Source: Pseudomonadota bacterium (GTDB taxonomy: Bacteria > Pseudomonadota > Gammaproteobacteria > Steroidobacterales > Steroidobacteraceae). Taken from it: 10,075 nt of DNA. The notes beneath the pieces were generated by a model. It did not search any database, had not been told where the DNA came from, and worked only from the letters and a program-made list of their open reading frames with translations. Where the stretch lies: positions 1-10,075 of the forward strand of contig JAFEDW010000057.1 of the NCBI GenBank assembly GCA_018241455.1. Reading direction: 5' to 3'. The position numbers and the translations under genes were made by a program. Shown in pieces: positions 1-6,176 of the stretch. Numbering within the stretch: the first letter of the stretch is position 1; every line of letters begins with the position of its first letter.

Positions 1-1182
1 TGGCGCTTCCGCCGGCGCCTTGCGCGCCACGCTGCGCGCCGCCGCCAGCAGCGGCCCACGGAGCGCCGCTGCCAGCCGCGCGGCGAGCCCGTCACCGCTC
101 CAGCCGGCGAGGCCGGCCGGGAGCCGCAGCCGGTAACCGCGCGGCACCGGTTGCTGCAGGTTCCAGACCACCGCGCGCAGCGCCGGATTGAGCTCGCGCA
201 GCGTGTCACGGCTGACCTTCAGCACGTCGGCCAGCACGTCGGCCCGCGCCGGCGCCGCCAGCGCCACTTCCTGCGAAGCAGCGGCCGGCGCGCGCGTCAG
301 CGCGCCGAAATACTTCTCCGGATCGCGATCGAGGCGGAGCGCCGCGAGGAACGAGGCGTAGTAGTTGCGCGAGGCGAAGCCGAAGCTCGGGCTGTGGTAG
401 TGGCGCACGATCTGCACGATGTCATCGCTCCCGACCTGCTCGCGTGCGCGGCGCATGCCCTCGGCACCGTGGTTGTATGCGGTGATCGCCAGCGGCCAGC
501 TGCCGAGCAGCCGGTAGTTGTACGACAGCAGTTGCGCGGCGGCCTCGGTCGAGCGGTACGGATCGAGGCGCTCGTCGACCGCGCGATCGATTCGCAGGTA
601 CCGCCTGCCGGTGGAGCGGATGAACTGCCACAGGCCGGCCGCGCCGGCCTTCGACATCGCGGTTGCCTGGAACGAGGATTCGACATGCGGGAGCGCGGCT
701 ATCTCCGGCGGCAGGCCGTCCTGCGACAGCGTCTGCGAGATGTGCGCTTCCCATTCGCCGGCGCGCCGGAGCCCTGCGCGGAAGCGGTCGGACTGGCCGA
801 GCTGGAAACGCACGTCATCGGCAGCCTGCAGCAGCCGCGCCGGCGCGGCGCCCGGCCACAGCGCGCTGACGCGCTGCTCTTCGTCGGTCTGCGGCGCGGC
901 GCCGCTTCCCAGCCGGCGCAGGATCGACTGGTAATGCTCGCGCGCGTCCGAGACCAGCCGCTCGCGCTTAGCGGGAGGCAGCGTCGGGTCGAAATGCAGC
1001 GTCTGGTAGACGACCGACAGGTCGCGCTGGTCGTGGATGAAGCCCTCGTTGGTCGAGATCTCGCTGTAGACGCGCATCCAGAAGCGGATGTCCGGCTCGA
1101 GTTCCGGCGGCTCAGGAATGGCGGGCGCCGCCGTCACGTGCAGCGCGGGCAACAACAGCAGGCAGGCGAGCCAGGTCTTCAT
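1..1182 (-). CDS. MltD-like membrane/periplasmic lytic transglycosylase, 3' end outside the window
   Basis: The gene runs leftward off the window edge, leaving 394 codons. Residues 1-19 (MKTWLACLLLLPALHVTAA) form a signal peptide without a lipobox cysteine. A goose-type lysozyme/SLT domain follows: ALPHVESSF at 163-171 holds the expected catalytic Glu168, then GLWQF at 183-187, AYNHG at 235-239 and FASRNYYASFLA from 269. These are the conserved blocks of family 1D (MltD-type) enzymes, which cut the MurNAc-GlcNAc bond of peptidoglycan and leave 1,6-anhydro-MurNAc ends. Residues 315-354 (LADVLKVSRDTLRELNPAL and onwards) resemble the LysM-like tail seen in this family; any full LysM repeats would lie beyond the edge. 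The ATG at 1182 is chosen because it gives a complete signal peptide. I see no Shine-Dalgarno before it. A terminator upstream separates it from the nrdJ operon, so it is probably its own unit. Family is certain; the exact subfamily is less so. Confidence 0.9.
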   Translation of the reverse strand, partial: MKTWLACLLLLPALHVTAAPAIPEPPELEPDIRFWMRVYSEISTNEGFIHDQRDLSVVYQTLHFDPTLPPAKRERLVSDAREHYQSILRRLGSGAAPQTDEEQRVSALWPGAAPARLLQAADDVRFQLGQSDRFRAGLRRAGEWEAHISQTLSQDGLPPEIAALPHVESSFQATAMSKAGAAGLWQFIRSTGRRYLRIDRAVDERLDPYRSTEAAAQLLSYNYRLLGSWPLAITAYNHGAEGMRRAREQVGSDDIVQIVRHYHSPSFGFASRNYYASFLAALRLDRDPEKYFGALTRAPAAASQEVALAAPARADVLADVLKVSRDTLRELNPALRAVVWNLQQPVPRGYRLRLPAGLAGWSGDGLAARLAAALRGPLLAAARSVARKAPAEAP

Positions 1183-1191
1183 CGGGGATCG

Positions 1192-1197
1192 ATTATT
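1192..1197 (-). promoter_or_regulatory. Possible -10 element (AATAAT) just before the transglycosylase gene
   Basis: On the minus strand AATAAT matches five of six bases of the bacterial -10 consensus in an otherwise G+C-rich stretch, ten bases before the ATG. The -35 position is poor. If it is used, the transcript leader would be only a few bases, which fits the lack of a ribosome binding site. Weak evidence. Confidence 0.25.
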
Positions 1198-1207
1198 GCA
1201 GACGCGT

Positions 1208-1226
1208 GCGCACCGCAGCGGTGCGC
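1208..1226. repeat. Near-perfect 19-base palindrome (9-base arms, 1-base centre)
   Basis: The arms GCGCACCGC and GCGGTGCGC are exact reverse complements around one central A. The element lies between the nrdJb terminator and the start of the transglycosylase gene. There is no T-run on either side, so it is not a standard intrinsic terminator. It could be a protein-binding site close to the candidate -10 box, or an RNA hairpin. Function is unknown; only the symmetry is observed. Confidence 0.5.
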
Positions 1227-1242
1227 GGCCGCACATCGGCGC

Positions 1243-1277
1243 AAAAAAACGGGAAGCGGCCGTGGCGCGCTTCCCGT
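1243..1277 (-). terminator. Rho-independent terminator of the nrdJa-nrdJb operon
   Basis: Read on the minus strand, ACGGGAAGCG and CGCTTCCCGT form a perfect 10-base stem with a 9-base loop, followed directly by a run of seven T residues. It lies 54 bases after the nrdJb stop codon and has the correct polarity to end that operon before the transglycosylase gene. Stem plus U-tract is the textbook intrinsic terminator form. Confidence 0.88.
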
Positions 1278-1303
1278 CAAGTGCGGCGCTCAGCGCGCCG
1301 CTC

Positions 1304-1333
1304 GATCAGCTGGTTGGTTGAGCGTAGCTGATC
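1304..1333 (-). repeat. Inverted repeat at the 3' end of nrdJb
   Basis: GATCAGCT at 1304-1311 and AGCTGATC at 1326-1333 are exact reverse complements separated by 14 bases. The right arm overlaps the nrdJb stop codon. With the terminator that follows, the nrdJ message would end in two successive hairpins. It may protect the 3' end of the message or have no role. Confidence 0.4.
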
Positions 1334-2054
1334 AGCCGCATTTGGAATCGCCGCAGTTCAGGCAGGTCTGGCAGCCGTCCAGCATGACGACCGCCGCCGT
1401 GTTGCACTTGCCGCACAGCTGCGCGCCGTCGGGAAAATGCGACTTGGCGAACGCGTCCTGCTGCTTCTTGCGCGCCTCGTATTCGGCCCGCTTCTCGTCG
1501 ACGAATTTCTTCTGGTGCGGATCGAGCCCCGGCTTCGGCAGCAGGCCGATCGCCTGCAGGTGGCGTTCGATCACGTAGCCGAGCTCGGCGATGATCGAGG
1601 GCATGAACTTGCCGCCCGGCTGCCAGTAGCCGCCGCGCGGGTCGAATACCGCCTTGAGCTCATCGACCATGAAGGTGACATCGCCCCCCTTGCGAAACAC
1701 GGCCGAGATGATGCGCGTGAGCGCCACGATCCACTGGTAGTGATCGAGGTTCTTGGAGTTGATGAAGATCTCGAACGGCTGGCGCCGCTCGTGGTCGGTG
1801 TCTTCGTTCAGCAGGATGTCGTTGATGGTCACGTACATCGCATGGTCGGTGACCGGCGTCTTGATCTTGTAGGTCGAGCCGATCAGCATCTCCGGCCGCT
1901 CGATCTTCTCGTGCAGCTGCACCACCTTCGAACGATGGCCGTCGCGATGCGTGCTCAGCTCGGCCTCGGGGGCCGACTTGGCGCCGCCGCCGGCCGCCTC
2001 ATCCGGCTTGCGGACGCGGAACTTGACGATGCGTTTGTTGATTTGCGTGGTCAT
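1332..2054 (-). CDS. nrdJb: NrdJb, C-terminal subunit of split adenosylcobalamin-dependent ribonucleotide reductase
   Basis: This 240-residue protein supplies the piece missing from NrdJa. A short polar N-terminus (to about 45) is followed by a TSCPD-type domain at roughly 55-168, with YVTINDILLNED and PFEIFINSKN as recognisable blocks. A charged linker (about 178-205, rich in K, E and Q) leads to a cysteine-rich tail: Cys214 and Cys217 as CxxC, then Cys228, Cys231, Cys234 and Cys239. In class II and class I enzymes C-terminal cysteines reduce the active-site disulfide after each turnover by relaying electrons from thioredoxin; the tail here is inferred to do this and perhaps to bind zinc. 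The ATG lies only 6 bases after the nrdJa stop codon, so translation is probably coupled; a weak TAGG lies across that stop. The separate NrdJa/NrdJb arrangement is known from Pseudomonas aeruginosa. Confidence 0.9.
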   Translation of the reverse strand: MTTQINKRIVKFRVRKPDEAAGGGAKSAPEAELSTHRDGHRSKVVQLHEKIERPEMLIGSTYKIKTPVTDHAMYVTINDILLNEDTDHERRQPFEIFINSKNLDHYQWIVALTRIISAVFRKGGDVTFMVDELKAVFDPRGGYWQPGGKFMPSIIAELGYVIERHLQAIGLLPKPGLDPHQKKFVDEKRAEYEARKKQQDAFAKSHFPDGAQLCGKCNTAAVVMLDGCQTCLNCGDSKCG

Positions 2055-2060
2055 GACTGC

Positions 2061-4223
2061 CTAGAGCTTCCCGTAATAGCCTTCTTTCAGCGCGTCGAAC
2101 AGGTTGGCGGCGGTGTCGTGGTGCTCGCCGTCATAGTCGATCTGCTCGTCGCCGCGCACTTCCACCTCGGTGCCGTCCTCGAGCGTGAACACGTAGGTGG
2201 TGTTCTTCAGGTCCTCGGGCTTCACCAGCACGCCCGAGTGCGCCTCCGGGTTGAAGCGGAACGTGGTACAGCCCTTCAGGCCCCGCTCGTGGGCGTACAG
2301 GTAGATGTCCTTGAACTGCTCGTAGGGGAATTCGGTCGGCACGTTGGCGGTCTTCGAGATCGACGAATCGATCCACTTCTGCGAGGCCGCCTGGATGTCG
2401 ACATGCTGGCGCGGCGAGACATCGTCGGTGGTGGTGAAGTAATCGGGCAGCGCCTCGGCGGCGTTGCTGGAGCCGGGCATGGCGCGCGGGTTCACCAGTT
2501 CGCGGTAGGCCAGCAGCTCGAACGAGAACACGTCGATCTTCTCCTTGCTCTTGCGGCCGCCGCGGATCACGTTGCGGAAGTAGTGGTGCGCGAACGTCGG
2601 CTCGATGCCGTTGCTGGCGTTGTTGGCGAGCGACAGCGAGATCGTGCCGGTCGGCGCGATCGATGAATGATGCGTGAAGCGCGCGCCGACCTGCGCGAGC
2701 TGCTCGACCAGCTGCGGCGCGACCGCGGCGATGCGCTGCATGTAGCGGCTGTAGCGCGCGTGCAGCAGCCGGCCCGGGATCTTCGCGCCCGGCTTCCAGC
2801 CGTCGCGCTCCATCTCCGGGCGCTTGCGCAGCATCTCCTGCGTGACCGTGAACTCCTCGTTCATGATCGGTGCCGGGCCCTTCTCGCGCGCCAGCTCGAG
2901 GCCTGCTTCCCAGCCGGCCAGCGCCATCTCGCGCGACACGTCCTCGGTGAACTGCACCGACTCGGGCGAACCGTATTTCATGCCGAGCAGCGTGATCGTC
3001 GAGCCCAACCCCAGGAAACCCATGCCATGGCGGCGCTTGCGCATGATCTCGTCGCGCTGCGGCGCCAGCGGCAGGCCGTTGATCTCGACCACGTTGTCGA
3101 GCGCGCGCGTGAACACGCGCACCACTTCGCGGTACTCGTCCCAGTCGAAACGCGCCTGCTTGGTGAACGGCTCGCGCACGAAGCGCGTCAGGTTCACCGA
3201 GCCGAGCAGGCAGGAGCCGTACGGCGGCAGCGGCTGCTCGCCGCAGGGATTGGTGGCGCGGATGTTCTCGCACCACCAGTTGTTGTTCAGCTCGTTGACG
3301 CGGTCGATCAGGATGAAGCCCGGCTCGGCGAAGTCATAGGTGGACGACATGATCACGTCCCACATGCGCCGCGCTGGCAGCTTCTTGTAGACGCGGCAGG
3401 CGACCAGCCCCGCCGCGTTGACGACGTAGCCCTCGTGCACCGGCCACTCGCGCCACACGAACTTCTCGGGATCATCGAGCTGCGGGCGCAATTCGGCCTC
3501 GGCCGCCTTGAATTCCGCCAGCGAAATCGGGAACGCGAGGCGCCACTCGCGGTCCTCGCGCACCGCCTGCATGAATTCGTCGGTGACCAGCAGCGACAGG
3601 TTGAACTGGCGCAGCCGCCCGTTCTCGCGCTTGGCGCGGATGAAGTCCATCGCATCGGGATGGCCGACATCGAAGGTGCCCATTTGCGCGCCGCGCCGAC
3701 CGCCGGCCGACGACACCGTGAAGCACATCTTGTCGTAGATATCCATGAACGACAGCGGCCCCGAGGTGTAGGCGCCGGCGCCGGACACGTACGCGCCGCG
3801 CGGACGCAACGTCGAGAACTCGTAGCCGATGCCGCAGCCGGCCTTCAGCGTGAGGCCCGCCTCGTGCACCTTGTCGAGGATGTCGTTCATCGAATCGCGG
3901 ATCGTGCCCGAGACGGTGCAATTGATCGTCGAGGTGGCGGGCTTGTGCTCGAGCGCGCCGGCATTGCTGGTCACGCGCCCGGCCGGGATCGCGCCGTGCC
4001 GCAGCGCCCACAGGAACCGCTCGTACCACGATTCGCGCAGTTCGGGACGCTCGACGTCGGCGAGCGCGCGCGCCACGCGCTGGTAAGTGTCGTCCATCGA
4101 GCCATCGATGGGCGTGCCATCCTTGGCCGTGAGACGATACTTTTGATCCCAGATGTCGAGCGAGGCTTCCTGGAAAGGAATCGCGTTGACGTCTTTGTGT
4201 TCGAGTTTCACGACGGAATTCAT
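2061..4223 (-). CDS. nrdJa: NrdJa, catalytic subunit of adenosylcobalamin-dependent (class II) ribonucleotide reductase
   Basis: This 720-residue protein reduces ribonucleotides to deoxyribonucleotides using a thiyl radical made from adenosylcobalamin, so it does not need oxygen. Conserved features: NCTVSGTI at 101-108 with redox Cys102; NPCGEQPL at 325-332 with Asn325, radical Cys327 and Glu329; partner Cys338, spaced 11 residues from Cys327 as between Cys408 and Cys419 of the Lactobacillus enzyme; APTGTISL at 523-530; and GCTTFR at 651-656. The catalytic barrel is complete, but the chain ends at GYYGKL without the C-terminal cysteine tail, which is carried by the next gene. The ATG at 4223 has AGGGGAG 12 bases upstream and gives a family-like N-terminus. 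It is the first gene of a two-gene operon and is divergent from hsp20. I see no B12 riboswitch in its leader. Catalytic residues appear intact. Confidence 0.96.
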   Translation of the reverse strand: MNSVVKLEHKDVNAIPFQEASLDIWDQKYRLTAKDGTPIDGSMDDTYQRVARALADVERPELRESWYERFLWALRHGAIPAGRVTSNAGALEHKPATSTINCTVSGTIRDSMNDILDKVHEAGLTLKAGCGIGYEFSTLRPRGAYVSGAGAYTSGPLSFMDIYDKMCFTVSSAGGRRGAQMGTFDVGHPDAMDFIRAKRENGRLRQFNLSLLVTDEFMQAVREDREWRLAFPISLAEFKAAEAELRPQLDDPEKFVWREWPVHEGYVVNAAGLVACRVYKKLPARRMWDVIMSSTYDFAEPGFILIDRVNELNNNWWCENIRATNPCGEQPLPPYGSCLLGSVNLTRFVREPFTKQARFDWDEYREVVRVFTRALDNVVEINGLPLAPQRDEIMRKRRHGMGFLGLGSTITLLGMKYGSPESVQFTEDVSREMALAGWEAGLELAREKGPAPIMNEEFTVTQEMLRKRPEMERDGWKPGAKIPGRLLHARYSRYMQRIAAVAPQLVEQLAQVGARFTHHSSIAPTGTISLSLANNASNGIEPTFAHHYFRNVIRGGRKSKEKIDVFSFELLAYRELVNPRAMPGSSNAAEALPDYFTTTDDVSPRQHVDIQAASQKWIDSSISKTANVPTEFPYEQFKDIYLYAHERGLKGCTTFRFNPEAHSGVLVKPEDLKNTTYVFTLEDGTEVEVRGDEQIDYDGEHHDTAANLFDALKEGYYGKL

Positions 4224-4235
4224 GCCTGAAAAATT

Positions 4236-4242
4236 CTCCCCT
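4236..4242 (-). promoter_or_regulatory. Ribosome binding site of nrdJa
   Basis: On the minus strand AGGGGAG lies 12 bases before the ATG at 4223. The spacing is slightly long, but the match is clear and supports this start. Confidence 0.6.
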
Positions 4243-4312
4243 GTCAGCGTGCAACGGCCTCGAACCGGCTTCTAAACGGACTGGCGCCGCTGCCAGCGCC
4301 CCACTCGCCACT

Positions 4313-4328
4313 ACAAGATATAGTTATT
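4313..4328. promoter_or_regulatory. Degenerate NrdR-box-like sequence upstream of nrdJa
   Basis: ACAAGATATAGTTATT matches 10 of 16 positions of the NrdR box consensus as I recall it (acaCwAtATaTwGtgt), including the central ATATA. NrdR represses ribonucleotide reductase operons in many bacteria, so the position fits. I found no second box at the usual phased distance, and six mismatches are many. Tentative. Confidence 0.25.
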
Positions 4329-4338
4329 GGAAGGCGCG

Positions 4339-4367
4339 AGACTAATCACGCACACTGGCGCGGTCAA
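4339..4367 (-). promoter_or_regulatory. Candidate sigma-70-type promoter of the nrdJ operon
   Basis: On the minus strand TTGACC (4362-4367, five of six matches to the -35 consensus) is 17 bases from TAGTCT (4339-4344, a poor -10). Transcription would begin near 4332, so the NrdR-like box would sit just downstream of the start. A competing -10, TATATC at 4317-4322, has a poor -35. Uncertain. Confidence 0.3.
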
Positions 4368-4402
4368 GATTGCCGCGGCCCGCCGGTGCTTTATTTTTTG
4401 TC

Positions 4403-4424
4403 TTCATAATCATCATGTTATGAA
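4403..4424. repeat. A+T-rich inverted repeat, possible operator
   Basis: TTCATAA at 4403-4409 and TTATGAA at 4418-4424 are exact reverse complements separated by 8 bases. They lie in the most A+T-rich patch of the window, roughly midway between the two divergent genes. Size and symmetry suit a dimeric repressor or activator. I do not recognise it as the site of a named regulator. Confidence 0.4.
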
Positions 4425-4547
4425 AGACCGTGCCGCACCGCGCTGAAAAAAATTCGGTGCCTGGCGCCGCGGGTGCAGCCAGGGCCCGAATCAAGATCTG
4501 GTATGCACACGCGGCGCACAACATATGCACAGGCAGCCCGCGCCGCA

Positions 4548-4578
4548 CTTGAAAGCCACGCGCCACGTCCACACATCC
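4548..4578 (+). promoter_or_regulatory. Candidate heat-shock (sigma-32-like) promoter of hsp20
   Basis: CTTGAAA at 4548-4554 is an exact match to the sigma-32 -35 element. A partial -10 (CACATCC at 4572-4578, compared with CCCATNT) follows after 17 bases, longer than the roughly 13 to 15 typical for sigma-32. Position, about 47 bases before the start codon, and gene function support it; the weak -10 and spacing argue against certainty. Confidence 0.35.
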
Positions 4579-4583
4579 TTGGT

Positions 4584-4602
4584 CAGTACCGCAGTACTGC
4601 GG
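4584..4602 (+). other. Palindromic leader element of hsp20, possible RNA hairpin
   Basis: Two overlapping symmetries lie here: CAGTAC at 4584-4589 and GTACTG at 4594-4599 form a 6-base stem with a CGCA loop, while 4589-4602 (CCGCAGTACTGCGG) is a perfect 14-base palindrome. It is followed by the hsp20 ribosome site. Small heat-shock genes often carry temperature-sensing leaders (ROSE or fourU types), but the usual pairing of the stem with the ribosome site is not evident. It could instead be a protein-binding site. Confidence 0.4.
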
Positions 4603-4610
4603 CGAACAAC

Positions 4611-4615
4611 AGGAG
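4611..4615 (+). promoter_or_regulatory. Ribosome binding site of hsp20
   Basis: AGGAG lies nine bases before the ATG at 4625. This is the clearest Shine-Dalgarno sequence in the window and fixes the hsp20 start. Confidence 0.8.
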
Positions 4616-4624
4616 ACAAGTGCC

Positions 4625-5065
4625 ATGAATATCGTTCGTTATGAACCCTGGCGCCTGATGGGCCGGCTGCATCGCGAGATCGACCAGCTCTTCGGCGACG
4701 CCTTCGCCTCCGAGACCGACGGCAACAAGGTCATCGCGTGGACGCCTTCGGTCGACGTGCATGAAGAGCCGGACCGCTACACCGTGCGCGCCGACCTGCC
4801 GGGCGTCGAAGCCAAGGACATCGAGGTCACGGCCGCCGACGGCGTGCTGACGATCCGCGGTTCGCGGCGCATCGAGAAGCGCGAGAACCAGAAAGGCTAC
4901 GAGCGGCTCGAGCGCATCGCGGGCGATTTCCTGCGCCGCTTCTCGCTGCCCGAGAACGCGCGCGCCGAGGACATCAAGGCCAAGCACAACAACGGCGTGC
5001 TCGAGGTCGTGATTCCGAAGACGCCGGTGGTCGAGCCGCGCCGCGTCAGCGTCGAGGTGAACTGA
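4625..5065 (+). CDS. Hsp20 / alpha-crystallin family small heat-shock protein
   Basis: This 146-residue protein has the usual length and layout of bacterial class A small heat-shock proteins: ATP-independent cytoplasmic chaperones that form large oligomers and hold unfolding proteins for refolding by DnaK and ClpB. A short N-terminal arm (1-37) with paired aromatic and hydrophobic residues precedes the alpha-crystallin domain (about 38-132): WTPSVDVHEEPDRYTVRADL leads it, VLTIRG lies at 74-79, GDFLRRFSLPENA at 100-112, and the signature GVLEVVIPK at 124-132. The tail has VSV at 141-143, equivalent to the I/V-x-I/V motif that docks on a neighbouring subunit. A good ribosome site fixes the start. 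It is transcribed alone, divergent from nrdJ and convergent with the next gene; heat control is inferred from the candidate promoter and family habit. Confidence 0.95.
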   Translation: MNIVRYEPWRLMGRLHREIDQLFGDAFASETDGNKVIAWTPSVDVHEEPDRYTVRADLPGVEAKDIEVTAADGVLTIRGSRRIEKRENQKGYERLERIAGDFLRRFSLPENARAEDIKAKHNNGVLEVVIPKTPVVEPRRVSVEVN

Positions 5066-5082
5066 ACGCGTTCGGGTGCGTG

Positions 5083-5112
5083 GCCGGGCCTGCGTCTCAC
5101 GCAGCGCCCGGC
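5083..5112. terminator. Strong hairpin at the convergent hsp20 / peptidase junction
   Basis: GCCGGGC plus CTGCG (5083-5094) pairs with CGCAG and GCCCGGC (5100-5104 and 5106-5112), giving a 12-base-pair stem with one bulged C and a TCTCA loop. The stop codon of the leftward gene lies in the loop. There is no T-run on either side, so classic intrinsic termination is not shown; it may work as a bidirectional stop or protect both 3' ends. Confidence 0.45.
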
Positions 5113-6170
5113 TGCGCGCACAGCGCCCGGCGCGCCGCCGCCGGCCCGCGCGCCAGCACGCGCACCGCGGCGTAGTACCCGGGCAGGTCCCCGTGGTGCG
5201 CCGCCAGCAGGCGCTCGAAGCCCGGCACGCAATCGAAATACGTGGCGACCGAAGCCAGGTGCGCATTGTTGAGGCCCGTTTCGAACCAGGCGTCGTAGCC
5301 GCTGCGCAAGGCAGCCTGGCGTTCGAAGTCGCGCGCCGTGGCGGCGATGGCCGCCATCTCCTGCTGCTTGCGCACCCGCATCGTTGCCGCGGGCAGCGGC
5401 TCGGCGTAGATCCGCGCCAGTTGCCGTCGACCGTCGGCCAGGATGCGTTGCAGCGCCGCCTGTTGCTGCATGCGCTCGCGATAGCCGGCCAGCTCGTCGC
5501 CCTGCCCGCGCGATTCCAGCCAGCGCGCCACGCCGGCGCGCTCCACGCTCATCGCGAAGGCTTCGTTGAACTCGCTGTCGCCGGCCACGTAGATCAGCTG
5601 GTGCGCCAGTTCATGGAACATCGTACCGACCAGCTGCAGATCGCCGTAGCGCAGCATCGTGTCGAGCAGCGGGTCGGCGAACTTGCCGAGCGTCGAATAG
5701 GCGCTGACGCCGCCCACCCAGGTATCGTAGCCGCGCGCGGCCAGCGTGGCCGCGTAGCGCCGCGCATTGGCCTCGCGGAAATAGCCGCGGTAGGCGATCG
5801 AGCCGGTGAACGGGAACCACCAGCGTTTCGGCGCCACCGAGAACTCCGGCGCCGCGACGACGTTCCACACCACGTAGTCGCGCCCGAGCGCGCTGTAGCT
5901 GCGATAGCTGCGGTTGTCGGGCAGCGCGAGTTCGCGGCTGGCGAAGTCGCGCGCCGCCCGCGCGAGTTCCAGCCGCGATTTCAGGCTCGCATCGGTCGCT
6001 GGGCTGGCGATCAATGCATCGACCGGCTTGCGCGCATCCAACAGCTGCCACTGGCCATGGCCCGCCTGCAGCAGGTAGCCCACTCCGCAACCGGACAGAC
6101 TGAAGGCACTCATCAGCAGCGCCGCTCCTGCGAAACGCTGAAACCCGCGGGCACGAGGCTCGGTTAACAT
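5097..6170 (-). CDS. Putative aminopeptidase lipoprotein (PF10023 / COG4324 family)
   Basis: The 357-residue protein starts with a lipoprotein signal: basic n-region (RARGFQR), hydrophobic core FAGAALLMSAFS, lipobox LSGC with Cys28 as the expected acylated residue. The mature part begins GVGYLLQAGHGQWQLL, typical of the predicted aminopeptidase family. HELAHQ at 186-191 is a zinc metallopeptidase HExxH motif (His186, Glu187, His190), and FNEAFA at 201-206 provides Glu203 as a likely third ligand, as in gluzincins. Activity and substrates are, as far as I know, not established. The ATG at 6170 gives the full signal peptide; the ATG at 6113 has a better AGGAG upstream but would leave only seven residues before the lipobox cysteine. 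Its start is six bases from the cca start on the other strand; its end is in a hairpin convergent with hsp20. The longer open frame upstream of 6170 is antisense to cca and is not coding. Confidence 0.85.
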   Translation of the reverse strand: MLTEPRARGFQRFAGAALLMSAFSLSGCGVGYLLQAGHGQWQLLDARKPVDALIASPATDASLKSRLELARAARDFASRELALPDNRSYRSYSALGRDYVVWNVVAAPEFSVAPKRWWFPFTGSIAYRGYFREANARRYAATLAARGYDTWVGGVSAYSTLGKFADPLLDTMLRYGDLQLVGTMFHELAHQLIYVAGDSEFNEAFAMSVERAGVARWLESRGQGDELAGYRERMQQQAALQRILADGRRQLARIYAEPLPAATMRVRKQQEMAAIAATARDFERQAALRSGYDAWFETGLNNAHLASVATYFDCVPGFERLLAAHHGDLPGYYAAVRVLARGPAAARRALCAQPGAA

Positions 6171-6176
6171 GGGCGC

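Larger units (their letters stand above)
4224..4624. promoter_or_regulatory. Divergent nrdJ / hsp20 control region, 401 bases without a gene
   Basis: This is the only long non-coding stretch. It separates nrdJa (leftward) from hsp20 (rightward) and must hold both promoters. It contains the nrdJa ribosome site, a small G+C hairpin (CTGGC at 4281-4285 and GCCAG at 4292-4296), a degenerate NrdR-like box, a candidate nrdJ promoter, an A+T-rich patch with an inverted repeat (4391-4425) and a candidate heat-shock promoter with a palindromic leader. A 94-codon minus-strand open frame (4342-4626) resembles no protein I know and is not accepted as a gene. I found no B12-box motif, no CIRCE repeat and no tRNA. 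Confidence 0.7.

Noticed and set aside
151..1578. 475-codon plus-strand open frame
   Set aside because: It lies antisense to the transglycosylase and the end of nrdJb, its composition is dominated by Arg, Ala and Gln, and it has no recognisable motif. Long antisense frames are common in G+C-rich DNA.
1437..4229. 409- and 520-codon plus-strand open frames across the nrdJ genes
   Set aside because: Both are antisense to nrdJb and nrdJa, which have clear catalytic motifs. The translations are Arg/Leu/Val/His-rich with no domain.
4224..4624. CIRCE element, cobalamin riboswitch, tRNA or small RNA gene in the control region
   Set aside because: I saw neither the TTAGCACTC/GAGTGCTAA repeat, nor a B12 box, nor a cloverleaf-like set of stems by reading; a covariance-model search would settle this.
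4342..4626. 94-codon minus-strand open frame in the intergenic region
   Set aside because: It covers the hsp20 promoter and ribosome site, resembles no protein I know, and has no ribosome site. It is considered non-coding.
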